Below are positions 30,237 through 40,145 of a stretch of 64,000 nucleotides of DNA, piece by piece (position 1 is the first letter of the stretch; each line of letters opens with the position of its first letter). Made by a program: the position numbers and the translations under genes. The notes under the pieces were generated by a model. It searched no databases. It saw nothing but the letters and a program-made list of their open reading frames with translations, and was not told where the DNA came from. The DNA is from Pseudonocardia sp. 73-21 (GTDB lineage Bacteria > Actinomycetota > Actinomycetes > Mycobacteriales > Pseudonocardiaceae). The stretch spans positions 101,263 through 165,262 of the forward strand of contig NZ_MKVV01000035.1 of assembly GCF_001899645.1 (NCBI RefSeq). Direction: 5' to 3'.

Positions 30237-30306
30237 TCCGGCTCCGCTGGGCCGGACGGCCCAGCACCACGTGCGTTCATGACCGGTTCGTGTCACGGTG
30301 CCGCCC

Positions 30307-31131
30307 ATGACCAGCGCCGCCGCTTCCGCCAACCAGTCCGCCAAGGACGTCGCCCAGAGCAAGCCGGTGAAGATCGGTGCCCGCGTCGGCCTGTTCGCCT
30401 ACGGGATCACGCACCTGCTCATCGGCTGGCTCGCCCTGCAGATCGCGTTCGGGGGCGGGGGCGGGGAGAAGGCCGACCAGGGCGGAGCGTTCCAGGAGCT
30501 CGCGAAACAGCCGTTCGGTCGCGTGCTGCTCTGGGTGCTCGTCGTGGGCTTCGTCGCCACCGCGCTCTGGCGGCTGACCCAGGCGATCTGGGGATTCGGC
30601 TACATCTCCGACACCACCAAGAAGATCCGCAAGAAGGTCAGCAGCGGCGTGAAGGTCGTGGTCTTCGCCGGGTTGGCCGTGCTCGCCGGGCAGACGGCGG
30701 CCGGGGGCGGTGGCGGGGGAGGCGGCCAGCAGAAGGCGACCGCCGGACTGCTCGGCCTGCCCGGTGGCCAGTTCCTCGTGGGGGCGGCCGGTCTCGTCAT
30801 CGTGATCGTCGGGGGTGCGAAGGTCTACGCCGGCTGGAAGAAGAAGTTCCTGGACGACATGTCGCTGCCCGCGGACCAGCGGGCGAAGCAGGCGGTCGTC
30901 CGGACGGGGCAGGTCGGGTTCGTGGCGAAGGGCATCTCGATCGCGCTCATCGGCGTGCTCGTGCTGGTGGCCGCCGTCCTCTTCGACCCCGCCAGGGCTT
31001 CCGGGCTCGACGCCGGGCTGAAGGGGCTCGTGGCGCAGCCGTTCGGGCCGTACCTGCTGGGCGTCGTGGCGCTGGGACTGGTCGCCTACGGCGTGTTCTG
31101 CTTCTTCGACGCGCGCTACCACAAGGTCTGA
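30307..31131 (+). CDS. DUF1206 family membrane protein
   Basis: 274 residues from ATG 30307; a GTG at 30298 would add three residues. It has six predicted transmembrane helices in three similar pairs, each starting with a pattern like ARVGLFAYGITHLLIGWLAL, VVFAGLAVLAGQ or TGQVGFVAKGISIALIGVLV. This is the DUF1206 repeat arrangement. A glycine run lies between pairs one and two (GGGGGGGG). The function is unknown. Confidence 0.88.
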   Translation: MTSAAASANQSAKDVAQSKPVKIGARVGLFAYGITHLLIGWLALQIAFGGGGGEKADQGGAFQELAKQPFGRVLLWVLVVGFVATALWRLTQAIWGFGYISDTTKKIRKKVSSGVKVVVFAGLAVLAGQTAAGGGGGGGGQQKATAGLLGLPGGQFLVGAAGLVIVIVGGAKVYAGWKKKFLDDMSLPADQRAKQAVVRTGQVGFVAKGISIALIGVLVLVAAVLFDPARASGLDAGLKGLVAQPFGPYLLGVVALGLVAYGVFCFFDARYHKV

Positions 31132-31168
31132 ACGCCCTCCGGCGCCGGCATCACCGGGTGCCCCCGTC

Positions 31169-31495
31169 TCACTCGAGGGCGCTGCGGCTGAGGACCAGCT
31201 TCGCGTTCACCAGGTCGGCCGGGAAGACCAGCAGGCCGTAGCCGTCCTCCCGGCGGCCCACCGTGGCCCTGATGCCGTTGGCCAGCAGGCGGTTGCGGAG
31301 CACCTGGGCCGCCGGTTCGGTGGGCACCCGCCCGACCTCCTCGAGGAGGCCGTCGCCGGTGGGGTCGTCGGGGTCGATGACGCGGGGGCCGGGCAGTTCC
31401 TTGCCGGTGCCCCACGTCCAGCGCAGGGCGAACGCCAGCCCGACCATCATGATCAGCCCGCCGAAGAGCACGAAGAAGCGGGTCCAGTCGGCCAT
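31169..31495 (-). CDS. Small membrane-anchored hypothetical protein
   Basis: 108 residues from ATG 31495. An N-terminal helix (FFVLFGGLIMMVGLAFALRW) is followed by a short soluble domain with EPAAQVLRNRLLANGIRATV and a C-terminal LVFPADLVNAKLVLSRSALE. The LLANGI.A......LLVF..D...A pattern resembles DUF2007-like putative signal-transducing domains, but I am not certain. It is convergent with the DUF1206 gene and divergent from the mutase gene. Confidence 0.7.
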   Translation of the reverse strand: MADWTRFFVLFGGLIMMVGLAFALRWTWGTGKELPGPRVIDPDDPTGDGLLEEVGRVPTEPAAQVLRNRLLANGIRATVGRREDGYGLLVFPADLVNAKLVLSRSALE

Positions 31496-31666
31496 CCCGA
31501 CAGTCTCCGTCACCTCGACCCGGGGCGCACCCTCGGTAGGAACACGGGTGTGGCCGGCAGCCGCGGCGACGTCGAGGTCGAGACCCGGCGACCGCCCGCC
31601 GTCCGCTTGATCGATCAGGGAGTGTGACGGCCGTCGGCGGACGCGGTCGGGGAAGCTACGCGCCGG

Positions 31667-31672
31667 TAGCAT
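31667..31672 (+). promoter_or_regulatory. Possible -10 box of the mutase gene
   Basis: TAGCAT at 31667-31672, 30 bp before GTG 31703, which has its own ribosome site (GGCGGAGGTG). This would be a leadered transcript. Confidence 0.3.
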
Positions 31673-31702
31673 CTCCCGAAATCCCGATGGCGGAGGTGTC
31701 CG

Positions 31703-33697
31703 GTGCCGTACCCGACCGACCACGAGCGTGACCGGCCCTGGGTGATCCGCACCTACGCCGGCCACTCGTCGGCCAAGAAGTCCAACGAGCTCTACCGGCG
31801 CAACCTCGCCAAGGGCCAGACGGGCCTGTCGGTGGCGTTCGACCTGCCCACCCAGACCGGTTACGACCCCGACGACGAGCTCGCGAAGGGCGAGGTCGGC
31901 AAGGTCGGCGTGCCGGTCAGCCACATCGGCGACATGCGCACGCTGTTCGACGGCATCCCGCTGGCCGAGGCCAACACCTCGATGACGATCAACGCGCCCG
32001 CCATGTGGCTGCTCGCGCTCTACGTCGCGGTGGCCGACGAGCACGAGGCGCCCCGCGCGACGCTGGCCGGCACCACGCAGAACGACATCGTCAAGGAGTA
32101 CCTCTCGCGCGGGACGTACGTGTTCCCGCCCGCGCCGAGCATGCGCCTGATCTCGGACATGATCTCGTGGTCGGTGGCCGAGATCCCGAAGTGGAACCCG
32201 ATCAACATCTGCAGCTACCACCTGCAGGAGGCCGGGGCCACGCCCGCGCAGGAGCTGGCGTACGCCCTGTCCACGGCCATCGCCGTGCTCGACGCCGTCA
32301 AGGACTCCGGGCAGGTGCCGGAGGAGAAGTTCGGCGACGTCGTCGCGCGCATCTCGTTCTTCGTCAACGCGGGCCTGCGTTTCGTCGAGGAGATGTGCAA
32401 GATGCGGGCCTTCGGACAGCTCTGGGACGAGATCACGAAGGAGCGCTACGGCGTCGGGAACCCGAAGCAGCGCCGCCTGCGCTACGGGGTGCAGGTCAAC
32501 TCGCTGGGGCTCACCGAGGCCCAGCCGGAGAACAACGTCCAGCGCATCGTGCTGGAGATGCTGGCCGTCACGCTGTCCAAGGACGCCCGCGCGCGCGCCA
32601 TCCAGCTCCCCGCCTGGAACGAGGCGCTGGGGCTGCCGCGGCCGTGGGACCAGCAGTGGGCACTGCGCATGCAGCAGGTGCTGGCCTACGAGACCGACCT
32701 GCTGGAGTACGAGGACCTGTTCACCGGCTCCGTCGTGGTGGAGGCCAAGGTCGCCGAGCTCGTCGCCGGCGCGCGCGAGGAGATCGACCGCGTGCAGGAG
32801 ATGGGCGGCGCCGTCGCGGCCGTCGAGTCCGGGTACATGAAGGGCCAGCTCGTCTCCTCGCTGTCCGAGCGACGCCGGGCGATGGAGTCCGGCGAGCACA
32901 TCGTCGTCGGCGTCAACAAGTTCGACACCACCGAGCCCAGCCCGCTGCAGGCCGAGGGCGCCGCCGCCATCGAGTCGGTCGACCCGGCCACCGAGGCGTC
33001 GGCGATCGAGGCCATCAGGGAGTGGAGGGCGGCCCGCGAAACATCGGCGGTCGAGTCCGCGCTCAACGCGCTCCGCGATGCCGCCAAGACCGGGACCAAC
33101 CTGATGGACGCCTCCATCGCGTGCGCCAAGGTCGGCGTGACGACCGGCGAGTGGTCCGGGGTGCTCCGGGAGGTCTTCGGTGAGTACCGGGCGCCCACGG
33201 GCGTCTCGGCGGCCGTGACGGGGGGCGAGGCGGCGTCGGAGATCACCGCCGTGCGCGAGCGCGTCAGGGCCGCGGGCGACGAGATCGGCACCCGGTTGCG
33301 CATGCTCGTCGGCAAGCCCGGCCTCGACGGCCACTCCAACGGCGCGGAACAGGTGGCCGTGCGCGCGCGCGACGTCGGCTTCGAGGTGGTCTACCAGGGC
33401 ATCCGGCTCACCCCGGCCCAGATCGTCGCGGCCGCGGTGCAGGAGGACGTGCACGTGGTCGGTCTGTCGGTTCTGTCGGGGTCGCACCTCGAGGTGGTGC
33501 CGGCCGTCGTCGAGGGGCTGCGGGCCGCCGGCGCGGGTGACGTCCCCGTCGTCGTCGGCGGGATCATCCCGCCCGAGGACGAGGCGGTCCTGCGCGCCAA
33601 GGGCGTGGCGGCGGTCTTCACCCCCAAGGACTACAAGCTCACGGAGATGATGGACGAGATCGTCACGCTCGTCGTGGCGGCGCACCGCGCACCGTGA
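31703..33697 (+). CDS. ecm: Ethylmalonyl-CoA mutase (MeaA-like)
   Basis: 664 residues. A coenzyme-B12 acyl-CoA mutase with catalytic TIM barrel (about 1-510) and B12-binding domain (about 530-660) in one chain. The barrel has the MeaA-type motifs WVIRTYAGHSSAKKSNELY, GLSVAFDLPTQTGYD and NTSMTINAPAMWLLALY. The B12 domain has KPGLDGHSNGAEQ, which supplies the lower-ligand histidine (DGHSNGAEQ; methylmalonyl-CoA mutase has DGHDRG), LSVLSGSH and GGIIPPED. I assign ethylmalonyl-CoA mutase over methylmalonyl- or isobutyryl-CoA mutase by this motif pattern. It converts ethylmalonyl-CoA to methylsuccinyl-CoA. It stands alone, far from ccr at 60 kb. Confidence 0.85.
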   Translation: MPYPTDHERDRPWVIRTYAGHSSAKKSNELYRRNLAKGQTGLSVAFDLPTQTGYDPDDELAKGEVGKVGVPVSHIGDMRTLFDGIPLAEANTSMTINAPAMWLLALYVAVADEHEAPRATLAGTTQNDIVKEYLSRGTYVFPPAPSMRLISDMISWSVAEIPKWNPINICSYHLQEAGATPAQELAYALSTAIAVLDAVKDSGQVPEEKFGDVVARISFFVNAGLRFVEEMCKMRAFGQLWDEITKERYGVGNPKQRRLRYGVQVNSLGLTEAQPENNVQRIVLEMLAVTLSKDARARAIQLPAWNEALGLPRPWDQQWALRMQQVLAYETDLLEYEDLFTGSVVVEAKVAELVAGAREEIDRVQEMGGAVAAVESGYMKGQLVSSLSERRRAMESGEHIVVGVNKFDTTEPSPLQAEGAAAIESVDPATEASAIEAIREWRAARETSAVESALNALRDAAKTGTNLMDASIACAKVGVTTGEWSGVLREVFGEYRAPTGVSAAVTGGEAASEITAVRERVRAAGDEIGTRLRMLVGKPGLDGHSNGAEQVAVRARDVGFEVVYQGIRLTPAQIVAAAVQEDVHVVGLSVLSGSHLEVVPAVVEGLRAAGAGDVPVVVGGIIPPEDEAVLRAKGVAAVFTPKDYKLTEMMDEIVTLVVAAHRAP

Positions 33698-33824
33698 CCA
33701 CCCGGACGGTCTAGCGTTTTTGCGCGGATCGTTACCGACGCGTACGTCTGGGCCGGTTAATGTCCTCCGCGTCTGTCGACTTGACCAAGACGTGAGGACC
33801 GGGTGACCGCCACATGGAGCGACG

Positions 33825-34820
33825 ATGACCGCACCGCAGGAGGTGACGGGATCGGACGTGCAGGCCGATCCCGAGGCCGTCACGGTGGGCATGGGCCGCG
33901 ACATCGAGGGACGTTCGCTCGGGCAGATCGCCTGGCGCCGGCTGCGCCGCGACAAGGTCGCGCTGGGCGGCGGGATCGTCATCGTGCTGCTGATCCTGGT
34001 GGCGATCTTCGCGCCGGCCATCGTGGCGGTGCTCGGCCACGATCCGCTGGAGTTCCACTACGACCAGGTCGACCCCGACCTCCAGGTCTCGCCGGGGTTC
34101 TTCGGCGGCATCTCCCCGACGTACCTGTTCGGCGTGGAGCCGGTCAACGGGCGTGACATCTTCAGCCGGGTCGTCTACGGCGCCCGCATCTCGCTGCTCA
34201 TCGCGTTCTTCGCCACGCTGCTGGCGGTGCTGGTCGGCACCGTCCTGGGCGTGGTCGCGGGGTACTTCGGCGGCTGGATCGACACGCTGATCAGCCGCAC
34301 GATGGACATCTTCCTGGCGTTCCCGATCCTGCTGTTCGCGCTGGCGCTGGTCGGGATCATCCCGGAAACGGCCTTCGGCCTGCAGGGCGACACCCTGCGG
34401 ATCGTGCTGATCGTCGCGATCGTCGGGCTGTCGAGCTGGCCGTACATCGGCCGCATCATCCGGGGGCAGACGCTGTCGCTGCGCGAGCGCGAGTTCGTCG
34501 ACGCCGCCCGCAGCCTGGGCGCCCGCGCGCCCCGCATCCTGTTCTCCGAGCTGCTGCCCAACCTCGTGGCGCCGATCCTCGTGTACTCCACGCTGCTGAT
34601 CCCCACGAACATCCTGTTCGAAGCGGCCCTGTCGTTCCTCGGGGTCGGCATCCGCCCGCCCACGGCGAGCTGGGGCGGCATGCTGTCGGACGCCACGCAC
34701 TGGTTCCAGATCGCGCCCAACTTCATGGTCTTCCCGGGCCTGGCGATCTTCGTCACCGTGCTGGCGTTCAACCTGTTCGGCGACGGACTCCGGGACGCGC
34801 TGGATCCGCGGTCCCGATGA
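33825..34820 (+). CDS. Oligopeptide/dipeptide-type ABC transporter permease (DppC/OppC-like)
   Basis: 331 residues. A cytoplasmic N-terminus of ~45 residues is followed by six helices. The permease loop for ATPase contact is FVDAARSLGARAPRILFSELLPN, and GYFGGWIDTLISRTMDIFLAFPILLF is typical of the DppC branch. ATG 33825. It is the first gene of a five-gene operon ordered permease, binding protein, permease, ATPase, ATPase; the permease standing before the binding protein is less usual. The frame runs close to the next gene (about 32 bp). Confidence 0.9.
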   Translation: MTAPQEVTGSDVQADPEAVTVGMGRDIEGRSLGQIAWRRLRRDKVALGGGIVIVLLILVAIFAPAIVAVLGHDPLEFHYDQVDPDLQVSPGFFGGISPTYLFGVEPVNGRDIFSRVVYGARISLLIAFFATLLAVLVGTVLGVVAGYFGGWIDTLISRTMDIFLAFPILLFALALVGIIPETAFGLQGDTLRIVLIVAIVGLSSWPYIGRIIRGQTLSLREREFVDAARSLGARAPRILFSELLPNLVAPILVYSTLLIPTNILFEAALSFLGVGIRPPTASWGGMLSDATHWFQIAPNFMVFPGLAIFVTVLAFNLFGDGLRDALDPRSR

Positions 34821-34852
34821 CGATCCACTCCACACAACAAGAGGGGCGTTCG

Positions 34853-36589
34853 ATGAGTAGTAGGCGCAGAGTCGCCGTGGTCGCGCTGGGCGCGGTCTCG
34901 GCGTTGGTCCTCGCGGCGTGCGGGGGTGGTTCGGCGAGCAGCTCGTCGGGCTCCTCGGCCGCGGCGAACGGGATCAGCAACCCGTCCGACGTCACCGGCG
35001 GCACGATCCGGATGGCGAACTCCGGCGACTGGGACTCCCTCGACCCCGCTGACACCTACTATGCCTACTCCTGGAACTTCGCCCGGCTCTACGGCCGCTC
35101 GCTGGTGATGTTCAAGTCGGCGCCCGGGGCCGACGGCGCCACGCTGGTGCCCGACCTCGCCGAGAGCCTCGGTGTCCCCACCGACAACGCCAAGACGTGG
35201 ACCTACAAGCTGCGCACCGGGGTCAAGTTCGAGGACGGCACGCCCGTCACCAGCAAGGACGTCAAGTACGCGGTCGAGCGATCGTTGGACAAGGACACGT
35301 TCCCCAACGGCCCGACCTACTTCAACGACGCGTTCGACCTGCAGGGCTACACCAGTCCCTACAAGGACACGAGCCCGGACAAGCTCGGGCTCAAGGCGAT
35401 CGAGACCCCCGACGACCAGACGATCGTCTTCCATCTCAAGAGCCCGTTCAGCGGCTTCGACTACTTCGCCCAGCTGCCGGCCACGATGCCGGTCCCGGTC
35501 GCCAAGGACACGGGTACGAAGTACAAGGAGCACGTGGTCTCCACGGGCCCCTACATGTTCAAGACCAACGAGCTCGGTAAGAGCTTCACGCTGGTGCGCA
35601 ACCCCAACTGGGACCAGGCCACCGACCCCAACCGCAAGCCGCTGCCCGACGGCTACGACGTCGCGCTCAACGTCAACGCCGACGACATCGACAACCGGCT
35701 TCAGTCCGGCGATCTCGACGTCGCGGTGGAGGGCACGGGCGTCGGTCCGTCGGCGCAGGGCAAGATCCTGGCGGACGCGTCGCTCAAGAAGAACACCGAC
35801 GAGGCCACGGTGGCCCGGCTCTGGTACGCCAACATCAACTCCGACGTCGCTCCGTTGGACAACGTCCACTGCCGTATGGCTGTCGAGTACGCGGCCGACA
35901 AGACCGGCTACCAGCGTTCCTACGGTGGTGCCACGGGCGGTGAGATCGCCAGCAACCTGTTGCCCCCGGTCATCCCGGGTTCGGAGAAGTTCGACGACTA
36001 CGCCACCCCGAACAACGCCGGCGACGTGGCGAAGGCGAAGGACCAGCTGGCGCAATGCGGCCAGCCAGGAGGGTTCTCCACGAGCATCTCCTACCGGGCG
36101 GAGCGTCCGAAGGAGAAGGCGACGGCCGAGTCGCTGCAGCAGTCGCTGGCCAAGGCGGGCATCAACCTGACGATCAAGCCCTACCCGAGCGGCGACTACT
36201 TCAAGCTCTACGCGGGCAAGCCGGACTTCGCCAAGGCCAACGGCCTCGGCATCATGATCACCGGTTGGGGCGCCGACTGGCCGGACGGCTACGGCTTCCT
36301 GGCTCAGATCGTCGACAGCCGGGTGATCCGCGCCGCGGGCAACACGAACCTCGGTGTGAAGGACCCCGAGGTCGACGCGATGATCGACAAGGCGCTGCAG
36401 ACCACGGACACGGCGGCTCGGGAGAAGATCTGGGTCGACATCGACAAGAAGGTCATGACCGACGCCTACATCCTGCCGGGCATCTGGGCGAAGGGGCTGC
36501 TGTACCGGCCGCCGAACCTGACCAACGCCTTCATCTCCGACGGGTTCCAGATGTACGACTACCTGGCGTTGGGCACCACCCGGAAGTGA
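34853..36589 (+). CDS. Peptide-type ABC transporter substrate-binding lipoprotein
   Basis: 578 residues. The signal peptide with lipobox LVLAAC is at residues 1-20, followed by a serine/glycine linker and the family-5 solute-binding domain (GTIRMANSGDWDSLDPADTY, LRTGVKFEDGTPVTSKDVKYAVERS). It is anchored outside the membrane and delivers peptides or similar substrates to the permeases. ATG 34853 is preceded by GAGGGGCG; an ATG at 34817 would overlap the permease gene and spoil the signal peptide. A strong hairpin follows the gene. Confidence 0.92.
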   Translation: MSSRRRVAVVALGAVSALVLAACGGGSASSSSGSSAAANGISNPSDVTGGTIRMANSGDWDSLDPADTYYAYSWNFARLYGRSLVMFKSAPGADGATLVPDLAESLGVPTDNAKTWTYKLRTGVKFEDGTPVTSKDVKYAVERSLDKDTFPNGPTYFNDAFDLQGYTSPYKDTSPDKLGLKAIETPDDQTIVFHLKSPFSGFDYFAQLPATMPVPVAKDTGTKYKEHVVSTGPYMFKTNELGKSFTLVRNPNWDQATDPNRKPLPDGYDVALNVNADDIDNRLQSGDLDVAVEGTGVGPSAQGKILADASLKKNTDEATVARLWYANINSDVAPLDNVHCRMAVEYAADKTGYQRSYGGATGGEIASNLLPPVIPGSEKFDDYATPNNAGDVAKAKDQLAQCGQPGGFSTSISYRAERPKEKATAESLQQSLAKAGINLTIKPYPSGDYFKLYAGKPDFAKANGLGIMITGWGADWPDGYGFLAQIVDSRVIRAAGNTNLGVKDPEVDAMIDKALQTTDTAAREKIWVDIDKKVMTDAYILPGIWAKGLLYRPPNLTNAFISDGFQMYDYLALGTTRK

Positions 36590-36627
36590 CGCCCCGCATT
36601 CGACCCGGAGGCAGGTGAAGGCACTGC

Positions 36628-36678
36628 CGGCCTGCCGGACGCTCCGCACCCGACCGGTGCGGGCCGTCCGGCAGGCCG
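36628..36678 (+). terminator. Strong hairpin between binding protein and permease
   Basis: 13-bp arms (CGGCCTGCCGGAC 36628-36640 with GTCCGGCAGGCCG 36666-36678) enclose an inner 7-bp stem CCGCACC/GGTGCGG (36644-36650, 36656-36662). Within a transporter operon it probably attenuates or protects mRNA so that the binding protein is made in excess over permease. Confidence 0.75.
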
Positions 36679-36690
36679 TCGGCCGTAAGC

Positions 36691-37704
36691 ATGGCGGTCT
36701 ACATCGTCCGGCGACTGATCGCCGCAGTGATCCTGCTGCTCATCGTCACCGCAGCAACGTTCGTGATCTTCTTCCTGGTGCCCCGGCTCGCGGGTGCCAC
36801 TCCTGACGACCTCGCGTCGCGCTACGTCGGCAAGAGCGCCGGCCCGGATCAGATCCACGAGGCGGCGGTGCGGCTGGGCTTCACCGATCCGATCGTGGTG
36901 CAGTACGGCCGTTTCGTCGGCGGTCTCGTCTTCGGTCGCGACTACTCCACGGGTCCGATCTCTGTGCACTGTGACGCGCCGTGCGTCGGGTACTCCTTCA
37001 TCACGCAGAACCCGGTGCTGCCGGACCTGCTGGACCGGTTGCCGGTCACGCTGTCGCTCGCCGTCGGAGCGGCCGTCCTCTGGCTGGTGGGCGGTGTGGC
37101 GACAGGTGTGTTGTCCGCCCTGCGACGCGGTTCGGTCTTCGACCGCACCGCGATGGGCGTCGCGCTCGCCGGGGTCTCGCTGCCGATCTTCTTCACCGGC
37201 CTGCTGTCGCTGTCGGTGTTCAGCTACGCGCTGGGCATCACCGCGCCCGGAGGGAGCTACACGCCGTTCGAGGACAACCCGTTCGTCTGGGCCTACGACC
37301 TGCTGTTGCCGTGGATCACGCTCGCGTTCCTCTACGCCGCCGGCTACGCCCGCCTGACGAGGGCCGGGATGCTGGACACCATGGGCGAGGACTACATCCG
37401 TACCGCGCGGGCCAAGGGCCTGCCGGAACGCACGGTGGTGGTCAAGCACGGGCTGAGATCCGCGCTGACCCCGATCCTGACCATCTTCGGTCTCGACCTC
37501 GGCCTGCTGCTCGGTGGCGCCATCCTCACCGAGAGCACCTACTCGCTCCCAGGGATCGGCAAGTACGCGGTGGACGCCATCGTCAACAACGACCTGCCCA
37601 AGATCCTCGGGGTCGTACTGCTCGGCAGCATCTTCATCATCGTGGCCAACCTGATCGTCGACCTGCTCTACGCCGTGATCGACCCGAGGGTGAGGCTGTC
37701 GTGA
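36691..37704 (+). CDS. Peptide-type ABC transporter permease (DppB/OppB-like)
   Basis: 337 residues. It has an N-terminal helix with [20 protein letters not shown], then five more helices, with the contact loop [29 protein letters not shown] and the DppB-type ending [24 protein letters not shown] loop after helix 1 contains HCDAPC, two cysteines that could form a disulphide outside the membrane. The stop overlaps the start of the ATPase gene (GTGA). Confidence 0.92.
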   Translation: MAVYIVRRLIAAVILLLIVTAATFVIFFLVPRLAGATPDDLASRYVGKSAGPDQIHEAAVRLGFTDPIVVQYGRFVGGLVFGRDYSTGPISVHCDAPCVGYSFITQNPVLPDLLDRLPVTLSLAVGAAVLWLVGGVATGVLSALRRGSVFDRTAMGVALAGVSLPIFFTGLLSLSVFSYALGITAPGGSYTPFEDNPFVWAYDLLLPWITLAFLYAAGYARLTRAGMLDTMGEDYIRTARAKGLPERTVVVKHGLRSALTPILTIFGLDLGLLLGGAILTESTYSLPGIGKYAVDAIVNNDLPKILGVVLLGSIFIIVANLIVDLLYAVIDPRVRLS

Positions 37705-38723
37705 CGGGTCCGTTCCTGCAGGTCAAGGATCTGAGGGTGCAGTTCCGCACCGACGACGGCGTGGTCAAGGCCGTCGACGGGCTGTCGTTCGGCCTGGAGC
37801 GTGGCAAGCGGCTGGGCATCGTCGGCGAGTCCGGTTCGGGCAAGAGCGTCACCAGCCTGTCGATCATGGGCCTGCACAAGCCGGGCTCGGCCGACATCTC
37901 CGGCGAGATCTGGGTCGGCGGTCACGAGATCGTGTCGTCCACGCCGGAACAGGTGCGCAAGCTCCGCGGCTCGACGATGGCGATGATCTTCCAGGACCCG
38001 CTCTCGGCGATGCACCCGTACTACTCGGTCGGCCACCAGATCGTGGAGGCCTACCGGCTGCACAACGACGTCAGCAAGGCGGACGCGAAGAAGCGTGCGA
38101 TCGACCTGCTCGACCGGGTCGGCATCCCGCAGGCGAAGTCCCGCTTCGACGACTACCCGCACACGTTCTCCGGTGGGATGCGGCAGCGCGCCATGATCGC
38201 GATGGCGCTGTCGTGCAACCCCGACCTGCTCATCGCCGACGAGCCCACCACCGCCCTCGACGTCACGGTGCAGGCGCAGATCCTGGACCTCATCGTCGAC
38301 CTGCAGTCGGAGTTCGACTCCGCGGTCGTGATCATCACCCACGACCTCGGCGTGGTGGCGGAACTGGCCGACGACATCCTCGTGATGTACGGCGGGCGGG
38401 CCGTCGAGTACGGCACCGCTCTCGAGGTGTTCACCGCCCCGCAGCACCCGTACACGTGGGGGCTGCTGGGGTCGATGCCGCGCTGGGACCGCGAGCGCAC
38501 CGACCGGCTCCTGCCGATCAAGGGCAGCCCGCCCAGCCTGATCAACATCCCGTCGGGCTGCGCGTTCCACCCGCGGTGCGACTTCGCCGACCGCACCGGC
38601 GGACGCTCGCAGACCGAGCGTCCCGAGCTGCGCGACGGCGGCGCCGGCCACCTGGCGGCGTGCCACCTGTCCGTCGAGGAACGGACGCAGATCTTCACCG
38701 ACGAGATCAGGCCGAAGCTGTGA
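37701..38723 (+). CDS. Peptide-type ABC transporter ATPase (DppD/OppD-like)
   Basis: 340 residues. Walker A is GESGSGKS (42-49), the signature is [15 protein letters not shown], Walker B is [12 protein letters not shown], and the H-loop is in [12 protein letters not shown]. The C-terminal oligopeptide-transport extension ([11 protein letters not shown]) carries cysteines that in some relatives bind an iron-sulphur cluster. GTG 37701 overlaps the permease stop; the end overlaps the next ATPase. It powers import together with the 38720 gene. Confidence 0.93.
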   Translation: MTGPFLQVKDLRVQFRTDDGVVKAVDGLSFGLERGKRLGIVGESGSGKSVTSLSIMGLHKPGSADISGEIWVGGHEIVSSTPEQVRKLRGSTMAMIFQDPLSAMHPYYSVGHQIVEAYRLHNDVSKADAKKRAIDLLDRVGIPQAKSRFDDYPHTFSGGMRQRAMIAMALSCNPDLLIADEPTTALDVTVQAQILDLIVDLQSEFDSAVVIITHDLGVVAELADDILVMYGGRAVEYGTALEVFTAPQHPYTWGLLGSMPRWDRERTDRLLPIKGSPPSLINIPSGCAFHPRCDFADRTGGRSQTERPELRDGGAGHLAACHLSVEERTQIFTDEIRPKL

Positions 38724-39745
38724 CGGCCGGGGACGGGATCGTGACGCTCGACAAGACCGCCGAGGCGCCGCTGCTGCGGGCCACAGGGCTGGAGAAGCAC
38801 TTCCCGGTGCGCCGTGGGCTTCTGCAGCGCAAGGTCGGCGCCGTCCAGGCCGTGGACGGGCTGGACTTCGAGGTGCGCAAGGGCGAGACGCTGTCGCTGG
38901 TGGGGGAGTCGGGCTGCGGCAAGACCACCACGGGGCGGCTGCTGACGCGGCTGATCGAGCCCACCGGCGGCACCGTCGAGTTCGAGGGTCGCGACATCTC
39001 CCATCTCGGCCAGGGCTCGCTACGGCCGCTGCGCCGCGACATCCAGATGATCTTCCAGGACCCGTACTCGTCGCTGAACCCGCGGCACACCGTCGGCAAG
39101 ATCGTCGGTGCGCCGTTCGAGATCCAGGGCGTCACGCCCGAGGGCGGCGTCAAGAAGACGGTGCAGGAGCTGCTGGCGCTGGTGGGGCTTTCTCCGGAGC
39201 ACTACAACCGCTACCCGCACGAGTTCTCCGGCGGCCAGCGCCAGCGCATCGGCATCGCCCGCACCCTGGCCCTGCGGCCGAAGCTGATCGTGGCCGACGA
39301 GCCGGTGTCGGCGCTGGACGTGTCGATCCAGGCGCAGGTCGTGAACCTGCTGGAGGACCTGCAGGACGAGCTCGGCCTGACCTACGTGCTCATCGCCCAC
39401 GACCTGTCGGTGGTGCGGCACGTGTCGGACCGGGTGGCCGTGATGTACCTGGGAAGGATCATGGAGATCGGGGACGCGGCGTCGGTGTACGGCCGACCGA
39501 TGCACCCCTACACCGTGGCGCTGCTCTCGGCCGTGCCGGTCCCGGACCCGACGCGCGTGGGCAAGCGCGAGCGGATCCTGCTGACCGGCGACGTGCCCAG
39601 CCCGCTCAACCCGCCGGCGGCCTGCCGGTTCCACACCCGGTGCTGGAAGGCGCAGGAGATCTGCGGGGTGGAGACCCCGCCGATGGTGGAGCTGGAGCCC
39701 GGGCACCAGGTGGCCTGCCACTTCCCGGAGAACCAGCCCGCTTGA
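38720..39745 (+). CDS. Peptide-type ABC transporter ATPase (DppF/OppF-like)
   Basis: 341 residues. Walker A is GESGCGKT (62-69), the signature is [15 protein letters not shown], Walker B is [13 protein letters not shown], and the H-loop is in [14 protein letters not shown]. The C-terminal extension has [17 protein letters not shown] 38720 overlaps the upstream stop (GTGA). It is the last gene of the operon; a remnant gene follows on the other strand. Confidence 0.93.
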   Translation: MTAGDGIVTLDKTAEAPLLRATGLEKHFPVRRGLLQRKVGAVQAVDGLDFEVRKGETLSLVGESGCGKTTTGRLLTRLIEPTGGTVEFEGRDISHLGQGSLRPLRRDIQMIFQDPYSSLNPRHTVGKIVGAPFEIQGVTPEGGVKKTVQELLALVGLSPEHYNRYPHEFSGGQRQRIGIARTLALRPKLIVADEPVSALDVSIQAQVVNLLEDLQDELGLTYVLIAHDLSVVRHVSDRVAVMYLGRIMEIGDAASVYGRPMHPYTVALLSAVPVPDPTRVGKRERILLTGDVPSPLNPPAACRFHTRCWKAQEICGVETPPMVELEPGHQVACHFPENQPA

Positions 39746-39759
39746 ACGATCATCGGGGG

Positions 39760-40011
39760 TCGACGCACCCACCGCACCGTCCCCGCCACCCAGCGCGGCC
39801 TCCCCGGCACTTCAGCGTCGGTGAACCGCAGGATCTCCCATCCAGCGGCGGTGAGGTGGGCCTCCCGCCGCAGGAGCTCCAGATCCACCTCGACGTCGGC
39901 ACGCACGTAGGAGTCGATGAACCGCCGCCGGAACCGCGGCCCCCGCAGTTCTCCACGAGTGACGAGCCCTGCAGTCACGGCGGCGGACCCACGAAACGGT
40001 TGATCGAACAC
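39760..40011 (-). pseudogene. Remnant of a DUF559/Vsr-like endonuclease-domain protein
   Basis: Read from GTG 40011, the first ~35 residues (MFDQPFRGSAAVTAGLVT, then RGPRFRRRFIDSYVRADVEVDL) look like the N-terminus of an actinomycete DUF559-type protein. They are joined directly to a typical C-terminus, RREAHLTAAGWEILRFTDAEV. The roughly 200 residues usually between them are missing, and no stop follows in frame until deep inside dppF. This suggests an internal deletion that left both ends. The family call is from memory of similar proteins. Confidence 0.5.
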
Positions 40012-40053
40012 GGCAGCACCGACGGATCCCGCGCCGCCGAGGTTCCCTCACGG

Positions 40054-40124
40054 CCGTGATCGTTCCGAGACGGGCCCGGACGTTGATCGAACTACCGGGG
40101 AACCGCATCTCGGGACGATCACGG
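40054..40124. repeat. Long inverted repeat (family D)
   Basis: CCGTGATCGTTCCGAGA (40054-40070) pairs with TCTCGGGACGATCACGG (40108-40124) with one mismatch in 17. It lies between the DUF559 remnant and the next gene, upstream of both. Confidence 0.65.
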
Positions 40125-40145
40125 GGAACTCACAGGTGACAGGGC

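Noticed and set aside
31703-33697. Methylmalonyl-CoA mutase large subunit
   Set aside because: The B12 motif DGHSNGAEQ, the MeaA-like barrel motifs and the ~660-residue single chain fit ethylmalonyl-CoA mutase better.
33700-33725. Intrinsic terminator after the mutase gene
   Set aside because: ACCGT/ACGGT gives only a 5-bp stem and the T run starts several bases later, so it is too weak to call.
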